Part shown: positions 44,355 through 53,877 of the stretch, piece after piece
Layout: each line of letters begins with the position of its first letter
Numbering within the stretch: the first letter of the stretch is position 1
DNA from: Turritopsis dohrnii
Lineage: Eukaryota; Cnidaria; Hydrozoa; Anthoathecata; Oceaniidae
Reading direction: 5' to 3'
DNA: 64,000 nt
Assembly (NCBI GenBank): GCA_027922465.2
Contig: BQMF02000007.1
Location: forward strand, 806,001 to 870,000
The notes under the pieces: generated by a model
The model's database searches: none
The model's input: only the letters and a program-made list of their open reading frames with translations
What the model was told of the DNA's origin: nothing
Program-made: the position numbers and the translations under genes

Positions 44355-44678
44355 TTATGAGGTTGAACGAGCCAATTTATTTTGTTTGCGAACCATCCTT
44401 TTCTGCTCTTTATTATTCTCTCGATATCTGAGATATTTTTCTTCGTTGTTTTTTATCCAGTTTGAATAGCGTGTATAAAATACTTGTTTCATTTCAGGAT
44501 CACAAAGAAACAATGGATCCTTATCATTTTTCTCAAGTACCTCAAGCATTTTAGCTTTGTTCATTTGGTTAACATATTTTATTTTTCGTGACGCACATAA
44601 TGCTCGTAACGCATTAAAACCCATTGATCGGTAATCTGATACTCCATTATCGTAATGTGATTCTGTTTTGTCAGTCAT
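44355..44678 (-). CDS. small SAP-like Polinton protein
   Basis: 107 residues. 'MGFNALRALCASRKIKYVNQ' + 'MNKAKMLEVLEKND' is a second SAP/Rho-N-like motif; the C-terminus is very basic (KEQKRMVRKQNKLAR), suggesting nucleic-acid binding. TATATAAA lies ~14 nt upstream of the ATG on the minus strand. Faces the integrase gene across a 110-bp gap. Function unknown. Confidence 0.6.
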   Translation of the reverse strand: MTDKTESHYDNGVSDYRSMGFNALRALCASRKIKYVNQMNKAKMLEVLEKNDKDPLFLCDPEMKQVFYTRYSNWIKNNEEKYLRYRENNKEQKRMVRKQNKLARSTS

Positions 44679-44788
44679 GTTTATTCTTTATATAAAAGAG
44701 ATAAAACTTTTAAGCCACTTTTGTTTGTTTGTTTTGTCACACTACATGTTATATCGTAATAAAATAATAAAATATGTATAAATAAAAG

Positions 44789-45592
44789 ATGTCAAACTCT
44801 AAACTTCAAGAAATTTACTATCAACCTCAAAACTTATGGAAAGGACAAAAGGCTGTTCGCAATCTAAGAGGATTTGGTTTCAAACTGAAGGAAATTAAGA
44901 AGTGGTTATCAAAACAAGCTTTGTGGCAGGTACATCTACCGGCACCGAAAAGGATCGAACGTCCACATTATGAGGTGACTAAACCGAATGAGATTCATCA
45001 ATTTGATATATTGTATATGCCTAGTGATATGTTGTATGGTAATAAATACAAGTACATTTTGTCTGGTGTCGATGTTGCTTCACGCTATAAGGTGGCTCGA
45101 CCTTTGAATACTAAGAGAGCGAAAGAGGTTGCCACTATGATTGAAGACATCTACAAGGTCGGACCGTTAACTTATCCAAAAGTATTTCAATGTGATAACG
45201 GTTCAGAATTCAAAGCTGATGTATCAAAATTGTTGGAGAAGAATAATGTTGAAATTAAAAGAGCAACTACTAAATATAAGCATACCCATACAGCTTTTGT
45301 TGAGGCATTGAACAAGATACTTGCTGAAAATTTATTCAAAATACAAGATGCTCAAGAACTGAATGATTCGGAAAAGGTATCATCTACATGGGTCAAATAT
45401 TTGTATAAACTTGTGGGTAGATTAAATGATACGAAGACGCAGATGATCGGTATGAAACCGAAAGATGCCATCAAATTGAAAGAGGTGCCTCTCGCTAAAC
45501 GAGAGAGCTATCCACCTGAAGTAGAGCTACCTCAAGATGGTTTGTATAGATATCTATTGCAACCGGGTGAAGAGCACGATGACCATCGATAA
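44789..45592 (+). CDS. Polinton retroviral-type integrase (interrupted)
   Basis: 267 residues to the first stop. The rve catalytic core has D73 (FDILYMP), D136 (QCDNGSEF) and E172 (FVEALN) with exactly 35 residues between the last two, i.e. DD35E. It inserts element DNA and creates the short target duplication. The N-terminal part (1-60) is basic. After the TAA at 45,590 the same frame stays open for 59 further codons to TGA at 45,770 and reads a typical integrase C-terminal chromodomain-like tail (YRLSEV, RSFVKEELMLIPEDT). The TAA is therefore a premature stop that removes the C-terminal domain. Confidence 0.93.
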   Translation: MSNSKLQEIYYQPQNLWKGQKAVRNLRGFGFKLKEIKKWLSKQALWQVHLPAPKRIERPHYEVTKPNEIHQFDILYMPSDMLYGNKYKYILSGVDVASRYKVARPLNTKRAKEVATMIEDIYKVGPLTYPKVFQCDNGSEFKADVSKLLEKNNVEIKRATTKYKHTHTAFVEALNKILAENLFKIQDAQELNDSEKVSSTWVKYLYKLVGRLNDTKTQMIGMKPKDAIKLKEVPLAKRESYPPEVELPQDGLYRYLLQPGEEHDDHR

Positions 45593-45772
45593 AGAGCAAC
45601 AGATAGAATATGGTCAAAGAGGACATATAGATTGAGTGAGGTAATAGATCAACCTGGTAACCGTGTAATGTATTACCTTCAAGATGGACCTGAACGATCT
45701 TTTGTAAAAGAAGAGCTGATGTTGATACCTGAGGATACAGAGCTACCTCCTGATTATGTGCAAGGTTGGTGA
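45593..45772 (+). pseudogene. integrase C-terminal tail beyond the premature stop
   Basis: In frame with the upstream integrase. Contains 'YRLSEVIDQPGNRVMYYLQD' and 'GPERSFVKEELMLIP', the conserved Polinton integrase C-terminus, ending TGA. Confidence 0.8.
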
Positions 45773-45833
45773 ACCATACATACAAAGTATCTTTACTAGA
45801 AACAAGTAAAGATGAGTCGTCTAGCGACGAGGT

Positions 45834-46172
45834 TTAGCGCCACATAATGTCATAATCAAAGAATTGTCTTTCAGGATTCTTTTCAGATTGTTTGAGCCCC
45901 TTCGGTCTGACAAAGGCTTCTCTAGAATTCCAACCATAATCCTTCAATTCAACGCAAAGTCTTGCAGGCAACCATGTCTTATATAAATTTCCTGTTCTGT
46001 CTTGGACCTCTGCATACATAGCTTTTCCAGACCCAAATTCAGATGCGGGTGTGTCTATCTCACCTACAGATTTAACATGATAAATCACATTTTCAGGTAG
46101 CTCTCTCCACTTTATGATTGGAACAAATTGTTCCATGTATTGTTCAAATGTTGCAAATGTTGGAAATTCCAT
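45834..46172 (-). CDS. Polinton small protein, unknown
   Basis: 112 residues. 'FVPIIKWRELPENVIYHVKS' followed by 'AMYAEVQDRTGNLYKTWLPA' is a pattern I have seen in other Polintons, beta-rich, without known function. TATATATAG sits just upstream of the ATG. Convergent with the integrase gene (~60 bp apart). Confidence 0.6.
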   Translation of the reverse strand: MEFPTFATFEQYMEQFVPIIKWRELPENVIYHVKSVGEIDTPASEFGSGKAMYAEVQDRTGNLYKTWLPARLCVELKDYGWNSREAFVRPKGLKQSEKNPERQFFDYDIMWR

Positions 46173-46313
46173 TGTCTATATATACTTGTGATCATATCTC
46201 TTTATATAAGTTTCATTTCATTTATCACTTTTTCAAATTGAGGAACACATAACCACACATCCTAGTAACCATTTTCGGTTATGGATTTTTTCAGGTTTTG
46301 GAGTTCTATTTTT

Positions 46314-46808
46314 CTATTCTAATTGATTTTGGGTTTCAGTCTCCATCTTTCTATCTGTAGAACTGAGTCCTTCTAAAGCTTTGTAATATGTTCCCTGCAA
46401 AACCTGGAATTCTTTGTAATTGATCCTTCCATCAGTCAGCGCCTGACTTATGTTAGTTTCGAACACAGCGATTGAGGATGTAACAATATCATATAATTTT
46501 ATCACTTTTTCTACTTTCTTTTGATATCTTTTGATGACAGCTGTGGTAAGTCCGGTACAGATAGAGCCGGCTAGGGCTACACCACCTAATCCTGCAGAAA
46601 TAGGCATTCCAATAATAGTAGCCCCTGTTGCAATTGAACCGATGCCAGAGCCAATGGTTATAGCGCTTGAACTAGCATTTAGTAGCATCGATCGTTCTAT
46701 CGCCTTGTTGTATCTCTTGAGCTTGATGCTAAACTTGTTCTTAAGTTTTATCAACTCTTCAAATTCTGAATTTATTACGCTTGCGTTAAACTTTTCCTGC
46801 TCATTCAA
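46314..46808 (-). CDS. Polinton membrane-associated protein, unknown
   Basis: 164 residues. A long Gly/Ala/Ile-rich hydrophobic stretch (~48-88: 'SAITIGSGIGSIATGATIIG', 'ISAGLGGVALAGSICTGLTT') lies between two charged helical regions, like a hairpin membrane anchor or an inner-capsid membrane-active protein. Divergent from the 429-codon gene (~100 bp apart), probably sharing a promoter region. Function unknown. Confidence 0.6.
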   Translation of the reverse strand: MNEQEKFNASVINSEFEELIKLKNKFSIKLKRYNKAIERSMLLNASSSAITIGSGIGSIATGATIIGMPISAGLGGVALAGSICTGLTTAVIKRYQKKVEKVIKLYDIVTSSIAVFETNISQALTDGRINYKEFQVLQGTYYKALEGLSSTDRKMETETQNQLE

Positions 46809-46908
46809 ATCCTCAGGAGCAGTGGGTAGTTTTGGATAAATTTAAAAACTCATATTTAGAGGGTTGTTATAACATAATTAATAATAAATTATCCTCTAAA
46901 TAAATAAA

Positions 46909-48198
46909 ATGGCGGACATTGACATTGACCCCTTTGGAGAACATGGGATGACGACAGATGAAACAACCGATGAGACGTTTCCTCTCATACCAACTGGAGA
47001 CCGTACGGGTGCACAGATACATACATCAGGTGAACGAGAAACATCATTTGGAGGTCACAGTCTGAATACTAGAGTTTTGAAAGAACTAGTTGAAGGGCTG
47101 TATGATAGATTATCCGAAAAATTCCAGTCAAAACCTGAGGTGTTATATACCGATCAGTTTGAAATTAGAGATGGTGAATTATACTACAAAGACAGTAGCA
47201 AACCATTGACAAACAATGGAAGACTAAGGGCTACCGGTACTATAGTTGAAATATTGGGCAAGAACAGGTTACGTAGTTTAGGGTATGATATACCTAAGAG
47301 CAAATTTTCAGCCAGACAGGCAGCTGTACTTAACAAAATAGCAGAAGAGCTTCCTTCGACATCTAAAATCACAACAGCAACCGATGTAGAGTTGGAAGAT
47401 ATGTCTGGTGATGTGGTGAACAGTACGGAAGATTTAATTTCAACGCTTAGACAACAATCGGTCGATCATGAAACAACCCAGACCGGTGATCTATTTGAAT
47501 ATCCTGTGCGTGAGCTGTTAGGATTGGATAAAGCACTGAGAAACATACGAGGAGGTCTTCAGGAAGAGGTTGCAAAAAAGGTTCGAACAGAACAGCATAT
47601 CGATAAGGAGAAAAACAAGTTGGAAGAAATGGAAAATGATACAACATACACAGATGAACAACGAAAAGAGGTTGAAAAGAGAATGGAGGGATTACATGAA
47701 GAGTTGAAAGCTAGGAAAGAGAACATTAATATTCTCAAAGGCAAACTAAACAGTCAAGTTACGAGCATCAAAGAAACCATTGCTAAAGTCCTCGACAAAG
47801 ATACCTCATTAGGTGAAAGGATACGAACACTATTCCGTGAACAAGGCATAACAATCGTTAGCATTCTGACAGCGTTTGGTATGGCTATCGGTGTTCTTGT
47901 GGAAGCTTTGCTACCTGGAGGATCAGCAGCTGGAAGCTCTTCACAAAATCCTAACAAAGGTGGTGATAAAAAGGACGGTGCAAAGGAATGGATAAAAAAT
48001 AAACTAAAAGCGTTAGCATCACTTCTAGGTAGATTGGCATCTAAAGCGGCAGAGGCTTTACCAGGAATAATTGGATCTATCGTATCGTGGATATTGAACA
48101 GAGCAAAAGAAGTTGTAGGTTGGTTAAGTCAAAATTTATGGGCTCTGATTGTAGGGGTTGGGGGGTTGATCTATACGTACCTTGTCACTAGACGGTAA
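46909..48198 (+). CDS. Polinton coiled-coil membrane protein, unknown
   Basis: 429 residues. Acidic Thr-rich N-terminus, a mixed domain (~60-180), a long charged coiled coil (~215-290), a first hydrophobic segment (~314-334, ITIVSILTAFGMAIGVLVEA), a Gly/Lys linker, amphipathic helices, and a C-terminal transmembrane segment (~410-426). The plan resembles a virion membrane or attachment-type protein, but I know no function. ATG preceded by TCCTCTAAATAAATAAA. Confidence 0.65.
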   Translation: MADIDIDPFGEHGMTTDETTDETFPLIPTGDRTGAQIHTSGERETSFGGHSLNTRVLKELVEGLYDRLSEKFQSKPEVLYTDQFEIRDGELYYKDSSKPLTNNGRLRATGTIVEILGKNRLRSLGYDIPKSKFSARQAAVLNKIAEELPSTSKITTATDVELEDMSGDVVNSTEDLISTLRQQSVDHETTQTGDLFEYPVRELLGLDKALRNIRGGLQEEVAKKVRTEQHIDKEKNKLEEMENDTTYTDEQRKEVEKRMEGLHEELKARKENINILKGKLNSQVTSIKETIAKVLDKDTSLGERIRTLFREQGITIVSILTAFGMAIGVLVEALLPGGSAAGSSSQNPNKGGDKKDGAKEWIKNKLKALASLLGRLASKAAEALPGIIGSIVSWILNRAKEVVGWLSQNLWALIVGVGGLIYTYLVTRR

Positions 48199-48256
48199 AC
48201 CATCTGAAAGTGTATATGTTACATGTATCGTGTAACATAATTTTTGTTGATGGTCT

Positions 48257-48679
48257 TCATCTTTCAAAATACCACACAATTCCACAAATTCCAAGCATAC
48301 TCATAGCTATAAAAGCCAACTCCCTTTCATGTTGATCATGACTCGGTGTATAAAAGTCGCTCAATACAGGCTCCCGTGGTAGCGGCTCAAGATGATTACT
48401 AAACACCCTATTGTACTCTCTCATTGCATCATTTAGCTCTACGAATTTAGTCTCAGCCTTCTTTTCGAGCAATAGTTGTTTATTGATGAAATCGATCCTT
48501 TCCTGTCGTTTTTGCTGCCATTCAATCTGTGCTTTTTGTAATTTTTCTATGGCCAAATCATGACGTTTTCTTTCCTTATCGATTCTGTCTTTGGATAAAC
48601 TTGAAAACAGATAGCTTGATCCTGTGAAAGCCAAAGCGTTAGCTAAAGCTCCACCCAACATCATTGCGATAGAAGCCAT
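48257..48679 (-). CDS. Polinton small membrane protein
   Basis: 140 residues. N-terminal hydrophobic helix (ASIAMMLGGALANALAFTGS), basic coiled coil (~30-85), C-terminal hydrophobic helix (LAFIAMSMLGICGIVWYF). First of five small minus-strand genes that abut or overlap. Function unknown. Confidence 0.65.
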   Translation of the reverse strand: MASIAMMLGGALANALAFTGSSYLFSSLSKDRIDKERKRHDLAIEKLQKAQIEWQQKRQERIDFINKQLLLEKKAETKFVELNDAMREYNRVFSNHLEPLPREPVLSDFYTPSHDQHERELAFIAMSMLGICGIVWYFER

Positions 48680-48681
48680 AT

Positions 48682-48909
48682 TTAGATATTGATATTTTCA
48701 GGCAAAATCTTTTGTTTGATTAAGTAGTCCTTTGTCACTTCACTAGCGGCGATAATGGCAACTAGTTTTCCCGTATCTTCCAAGTCGAACTTTTGAATAG
48801 AGGGAGGTGTCATTTTTAACACCTTTTTTACAAGCATAGAGTAGTCGATAGCGAGTGCCCATATGACTGATGCGTGATATAAATCGTTGACGATATTTTT
48901 CTTGTCCAT
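48682..48909 (-). CDS. Polinton small protein, unknown
   Basis: 75 residues from the ATG at 48,907-48,909 (MDKKNIVNDLYHASVIWALA). The longer frame to 48,969 overlaps the neighbouring gene and is less likely. Mostly helical with a moderately hydrophobic N-terminal half. Ends 3 bp before the next ORF's start codon. Confidence 0.55.
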   Translation of the reverse strand: MDKKNIVNDLYHASVIWALAIDYSMLVKKVLKMTPPSIQKFDLEDTGKLVAIIAASEVTKDYLIKQKILPENINI

Positions 48910-48955
48910 GTTTGTTACATATATTGCGAGATTATATATAGCGTTATTTATCCTT

Positions 48956-49300
48956 TTATTCCATTTCATGTTTATTGATTTTCACTGGTATTTTAGATTT
49001 TTGTGGAAGGGGGGTGGATGGTGACCCACGGGGTAATATTTGCTCTTTCTTTTTATACACAAAATAAGCAAATCCACCAACTAAACCGAGAGCTATTATT
49101 CCACCTACACCATAGGTGTAGTTCATAGGTTGTTCATTTGGTTTGGTTAGAGAGGCCTCAGGCTTCTCCATTTCTTTTTGAGGTGACACTTGTTTTAATT
49201 GTTCTCGTTTTTTACGGTTGTATTCCGCCAACTTCTTACCCGCTTCAACCTTTTTTGGGTTCTTCGTTGTCACTTGAATGGGAGTCTGTTCTTCTGACAT
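48956..49300 (-). CDS. Polinton single-pass membrane protein
   Basis: 114 residues. Basic region 'KKVEAGKKLAEYNRKKREQL', then one transmembrane helix 'YGVGGIIALGLVGGFAYFVY' and a short Pro/Lys tail. Its start overlaps the upstream gene's 3' end by 56 bp, suggesting compact packing. Function unknown. Confidence 0.65.
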   Translation of the reverse strand: MSEEQTPIQVTTKNPKKVEAGKKLAEYNRKKREQLKQVSPQKEMEKPEASLTKPNEQPMNYTYGVGGIIALGLVGGFAYFVYKKKEQILPRGSPSTPLPQKSKIPVKINKHEME

Positions 49301-49793
49301 TTTTATTATCTGCTGTATTTATATTATCATCGGATTTATTTAAATTTCTTTCATTGATATAATGCCTCCCGGTAATAAGTCCAACACTGAGTGGTGCTAA
49401 TAATGAGCCGAATTTATAATATAAGTCACATGTAAATCTTTGAAGAGCAGAGTTTAAGAAGGGGTCAGTTTCCAGGTCATTGCTCAGCGCTTCTTGATTG
49501 TTTATTCCTAACGTTGCACAAGCCCCCATCGAATAAATGCGTATCAGTGATTTCCCCAAGGATTTTACCATTTGACCTGATAGTTTAGCCTCGTAAATAC
49601 TACAAAGTTTTTCTACCTCTTCATCTTTGAGTTTGTTAATTTGCTCTTCCGTGTACATTTTCCCTAAGTATAGCTTGCTATTTCCAGTTAAGACACACTC
49701 GAGTAATTTTTGTCTTTTACCATCTGAAGGTGGAAATTCACCCGGAACATCATAACTCTGGTTGATTAAATTATCGATCGCTGTTTCCGCCAT
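49245..49793 (-). CDS. Polinton conserved protein, unknown
   Basis: 182 residues from ATG 49,791-49,793 (MAETAIDNLINQSYDVPGEF). The longer frame to 49,889 adds a hydrophobic segment and is possible. Conserved-looking central part 'YEAKLSGQMVKSLGKSLIRI', 'SMGACATLGINNQEALSNDL', 'PFLNSALQRFTCDLYYKFGS'. Helical, no known fold. Confidence 0.65.
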   Translation of the reverse strand: MAETAIDNLINQSYDVPGEFPPSDGKRQKLLECVLTGNSKLYLGKMYTEEQINKLKDEEVEKLCSIYEAKLSGQMVKSLGKSLIRIYSMGACATLGINNQEALSNDLETDPFLNSALQRFTCDLYYKFGSLLAPLSVGLITGRHYINERNLNKSDDNINTADNKNVRRTDSHSSDNEEPKKG

Positions 49794-49922
49794 TTTTATT
49801 AGGGAGAGGTATTTTTTTAATACAGAATAAAAACAAAATAGCGAGATCAGCAGTATGCTTAATAACATGAAGTTGACATATTCTATCATTTTGTTGTGTT
49901 TGTTATAATTTTCTTATATTCT

Positions 49923-50098
49923 CTTATAATTTTGCTGTAATTTGCTGTATAAGAGTTTGCTATCTTCTTATAATTTTGCTGTAATTTGTTGTATAAGAGT
50001 TTGCTATCTTCTTATACTTTTGTTGTAATTTGCTGTATAAGAGTTTGCTATCTTCTTACAGCTTTGTTGAAATTTGGTGTATAGCACTGCTATTGCAC
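49923..50098. repeat. 44-bp tandem repeat, four copies
   Basis: Units starting at 49,923, 49,967, 50,011 and 50,055 (the last degenerate): 'cttataattttgctgtaatt' + 'tgctgtataagagtttgcta' + tctt. Fills the gap between the membrane-protein cluster and the ATPase gene. Confidence 0.9.
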
Positions 50099-50166
50099 TC
50101 TTATAACAGTCTTGCAAGTCTTATACTTTTGTTACAAGAGTCATGTAACAAATAACGTCAACCTGC

Positions 50167-50772
50167 TTAGCAAATCACATACGTTCTTGGGTGTTCCATT
50201 CTCATGACTAGGCACGCGTGTTTCCCTCCTTTCAGTTTTTCCTTGACATTTTTCAATTCTTCTTGCGTCTCAATGACATCGTTCTCTTCATGAATGGTGG
50301 CTAGATCGTTTCTATCTTTTGGATACCACACATATAACATTTTAGCTTGCCGTCGTAAATTTTTAGGTATAGCCGTGTATGATTGTGTAAGTAACCATAG
50401 CGAATGATTTCGATGTCTACCACTAATTGCCAACTCGAGCAAAGGCTGTCTCTTTTTGTCCAATTTTTCATCAGCTATTATATCATCAATCAGAAATAAG
50501 GTTTTGTATCCAGCACAGAAAAGGTCCATTTTCTTAATATATTCATACAAAGATCCTTCCGGCTCAATTAAAATCACATAGCTGTCATTCCAGAACCACT
50601 TCCGATCTCTGTAAGTCTGATTCCACCTTAAGGTGGGACATATAATCACGATGAAATCAAAGTGATCAAAGTATTCATTTTCTAATAATTTTACAACACG
50701 ATCCGTTTTACCGCACGATGTTGGTCCAACGAATAATGCTGTGTGAGGCTCTTTCATGTAAAGTGTATCCAT
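50167..50772 (-). CDS. Polinton DNA-packaging ATPase (A32/FtsK-like)
   Basis: 201 residues. Walker A GPTSCGKT (16-23), Walker B TLFLIDDI (91-98), then 'LLELAISGRHRNHSLWLLTQ', the arginine/glutamine sensor region of A32-type packaging ATPases. It pumps element DNA into the capsid in related viruses. It ends the capsid-ATPase cluster and starts 5 bp from the major capsid stop on the same strand, so the two are probably co-expressed. Intact. Confidence 0.93.
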   Translation of the reverse strand: MDTLYMKEPHTALFVGPTSCGKTDRVVKLLENEYFDHFDFIVIICPTLRWNQTYRDRKWFWNDSYVILIEPEGSLYEYIKKMDLFCAGYKTLFLIDDIIADEKLDKKRQPLLELAISGRHRNHSLWLLTQSYTAIPKNLRRQAKMLYVWYPKDRNDLATIHEENDVIETQEELKNVKEKLKGGKHACLVMRMEHPRTYVIC

Positions 50773-50776
50773 TTTA

Positions 50777-51495
50777 CTAATATAATGCAGACATAAATTG
50801 ACCGTTTTGTATGTTTAGTTGAGCGTCCATTATTAGATATATATATGCGTTTAAGTTTCCTGCAGTTTCAGCGGTCTTTTCAATCTGTAAAGTGATGCCT
50901 TCACTCGCATTTTCAATCTTTCGACCGGTCCCATGCAAAGCATTCTCATCAATTGTTCTGAAATCTAACCATAGAGCATACTTGTTTGTCAAGTAATCAG
51001 CGACTTTTACATCATATAATCCCAAGCGCTTTCGGTTTTCGCCGACGCTATTATCTTTTGGTTTTCCTTCAGCAAAATACTTGCAAATCTCATTGTATTG
51101 TTCAAACGGCTGCATCCCTTGAGCAAAAAGTTGGTTAGGCTTACCCTCAACGATGACAGATACCTTTTTGATCTTTGGATTGTAGAATTTACCTGTATCT
51201 CGTTTGTAGGATTCTTCTTTTTCAAACAAAACCAAGATGCCCTTCAAAGATTTGGCAGGTGTGTTGAAGGACCAATTCCATGCTGTGTCTGACTTGTTTA
51301 CTCTAATTTGTCTGTGTCGCAAAACCCTATCATAGAGCAAAGCCATGTTTTCATATTCAGAAGTGATTTTTCTAGCCAAAGTGGGTTGTGTCACAATCTC
51401 ATATTCAAGTGAGATGTTAGTAATTTTGTATTTAGCATCAGTGTTAACTTTTTGACCGGCGGCAGTATCTGGAGGGTCAGAATAAATAACTCGGT
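50777..51495 (-). pseudogene. Polinton major capsid protein, C-terminal half
   Basis: The true coding part begins near the RVIYSDPPD segment at ~51,495. Residues upstream of that in the open frame come from the insertion. 'YKITNISLEYEIVTQPTLAR', 'NWSFNTPAKSLKGILVLFEK' and the ending 'LNAYIYLIMDAQLNIQNGQF' are the second jelly-roll region of Polinton/adintovirus-type double-jelly-roll capsid proteins. The first half lies at 53,226-53,832. Confidence 0.85.
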
Positions 51496-53225
51496 AGTGA
51501 CAAGAAGTAGTGTAGATGAAGTTGAAGAAAGGATGATGTTTATTTACATTGGTGAAAATGGTTTTACTTTTTTTCGGTGGAAAATTGTTTGGAAAAGATA
51601 TAAAGTAATATATATACGTAAGTACATGAGTCAAACGGATTTAATAAATACAGCGTTAAAAGAGAATAAAAACAGAGTTAAAACGATCAGATCATAAAGA
51701 TGCAGGTCCTACACGAGCAGTTACTGATTTGTTTTGGTAACGAACTGTTCCTTATTTTATTTATTTCAAAATGGCTCCACAGTTATGAAGTTACGAAGAA
51801 AGCATTTTTATGTCTTTCACTGTATAAAAATGGTAGTGAAATTGCAGTAGAAAACAAATAGAAAGTGTATGTTTACAATAGGAAAGTATGCTGGAAAGTT
51901 AATCGAGTGTTATTAATTTGTTTACAGGTATGAAATATAGAAAGTAAAAGAGTTTAGAAGTGTTTGATAATGGCAGCAGAGCATGATCAATATTGTTGTT
52001 TACTATCATTGGCGATGATGTGAATTGGTATTGAAAGGTAAAGTTAAAATAGTATCTATTTAGTTAAAACACAGTTAGTATTAGTGGATAAATAAAGGAT
52101 AAGAGGGATGTTTACTGTTGTGTTTTGAATTTTCCAGCGCAGAGGAGGAGCTTTGAACTGGAAATAAAAAATGGCTCCACGAATGTTTTCATATGTTAAA
52201 AATTTTTCAGCTATACTAATTCTGTCATTACGTTTGTGTTTTTAATTATTATTTTTAAGGTTAATATATTTTCAAAGTTTCTTTTACTTTGTTTTGTTTT
52301 TCTTTAGATTTCGTCATAGCATGATTAGGTTTTTTGTATGTTTTTTGAATGTTTTCATCTGTAAAGTAGAAATGAGAGAAGAATGGATTATGTAATTTAA
52401 ATGACTGTGCAATGAAACTATCCTACAAAAATTAAGCGTTGTTGGCTGTATTTTTCTTAAGTTTATATTTTATCGCGTTTATGCATATTTTGTGTTATGG
52501 TAATCGTTTACGTACTATGCCTAGGTATATAACTTTGGCTGTATGATTTTATTTGTGACTTTTTATCTTCTGTGTAAATTTTTGTTCTTAGTTATTGTTT
52601 TTAGGATAAATGCGTACTTGAATTTCCTTTTTTTTTGTTTTGTTTTTTTTTATTTTCGGTATTACAATTGAAATATTATTCTTTTAGGCAATAATTAAAA
52701 AAGCACAAAGAAATGAAACTCATGGTTTTAATCATGATGTTGATGGTTTTGGGAAGAACTAAATATATCATTTCAAAAATTCATTAATGGTTGCAGTCCA
52801 GTAGTAACTTTTGAACAAAAGAAAAAGTTGGAAGGTATCATTTTTGTAATATTATTCAATGTTTGGTTTTGTATGTCTGGGTAAACGGTTCTGAGTTATA
52901 TATTGCGTTTTTTTACATTAAAGTTACTTCTCTTCTGCGTATGAATATATATTCTGAGCCATGTTGCTATTTGTTTCTGTTTTAAATTTTCTGAATGTAA
53001 GAAATGAATTAAAAAATTAATGCCTGAAAAGAAACTTTTGCAAGAGTTAAATTCTGCGACACAACGCATACTGAACAAGGGTGGCGAGCGACGCCGCCTG
53101 GGATGTTTTTGAGTTGCGATTCTATGATTTATTTTTTCATCATGGGGTACGTACACGGGAATGGTGGATTTGACCTAATGTTTTCGAAGTTAAGTTCGGT
53201 AAAAAGTTTTTACCCGGGATACTAG
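51496..53225. mobile_element. 1.73-kb insertion in the capsid gene
   Basis: Flanked by a 9-bp direct repeat TAACTCGGT (51,487-51,495 and 53,226-53,234). No ORF with a domain, T-rich on the plus strand. A ~45-bp part at 53,060-53,105 ('ggcgagcgacgccgcctggg') resembles the dispersed family of 4-19 kb. I see no terminal inverted repeats. Confidence 0.7.
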
Positions 53226-53832
53226 TAACTCGGTTATAATCGTTAAATGTGATCTCATAGCAAAGCCTATTACCTAATCCGGCTTGATAATATGGGATAG
53301 TACTATCTAGCATTTCAAAGTCGAGTGGAATGACAAACTTGTTTTTATAGGTGTCAGCAATGGCTTTGTCTTCATCATCATTATCATCTTTATCAGAAGC
53401 GTTGATCCTCAATTTCATACAATTTTCTGTACACCCATCGTCGATGATGATACCCTGTCTTATCGCGTTTCTCTTTTCAAACTTGGTTAACCATAAATCT
53501 CTGTAGCACCCAAAAAGATCAAAGTCATCGATGCTCAATATCTCATTACCTTCAAACTTGACAGCCAACTTCTTAACGATAGCTCTTCCAATGTTACTGA
53601 CCAATGTTCTTTTCGTGTCAGCTGTCGACTCGAGTTCAATATCAAAACTTAGATTCGTTGTTCCTGGGATAATGACATCATCACTTCCTAAATTTGGAAA
53701 CCTAACCAATAATAACTGATTTTGATCGATCTCACTCGGATTGTGTGTGACAATTACTTTTTGACGAGAACCTTTTACACCGCGGGCAGTTCTAAGTGAA
53801 CGTTCTGGATTTAACCTCTTTCCATACTCCAT
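53226..53832 (-). pseudogene. Polinton major capsid protein, N-terminal half
   Basis: From ATG 53,832. 'NQLLLVRFPNLGSDDVIIPG', 'LVSNIGRAIVKKLAVKFEGN', 'FDLFGCYRDLWLTKFEKRN' and 'YYQAGLGNRLCYEITFND' are first-jelly-roll landmarks. The family relation follows from these plus adjacency to the ATPase and minor capsid genes. The frame continues ~29 codons into the insertion and stops, so intact capsid protein is not made. Confidence 0.85.
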
Positions 53833-53877
53833 TATTAATTATGATATATATAATTAATTATTACTTTTTATCTCGGT

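Noticed and set aside
40395..45772. Alternative genetic code (TAA as sense) for the Polinton
   Set aside because: Other ORFs in the element and host genes end at TAA in the normal way, so isolated nonsense mutations are simpler.
44789..45772. Endogenous retrovirus, because of the retroviral-type integrase
   Set aside because: No LTRs, gag, protease or reverse transcriptase nearby; neighbours are PolB, packaging ATPase and jelly-roll capsid genes, so Polinton.
51487..53234. Intron in the capsid gene
   Set aside because: No GT-AG pair restores the frame at the junction, while a 9-bp direct repeat does explain it.
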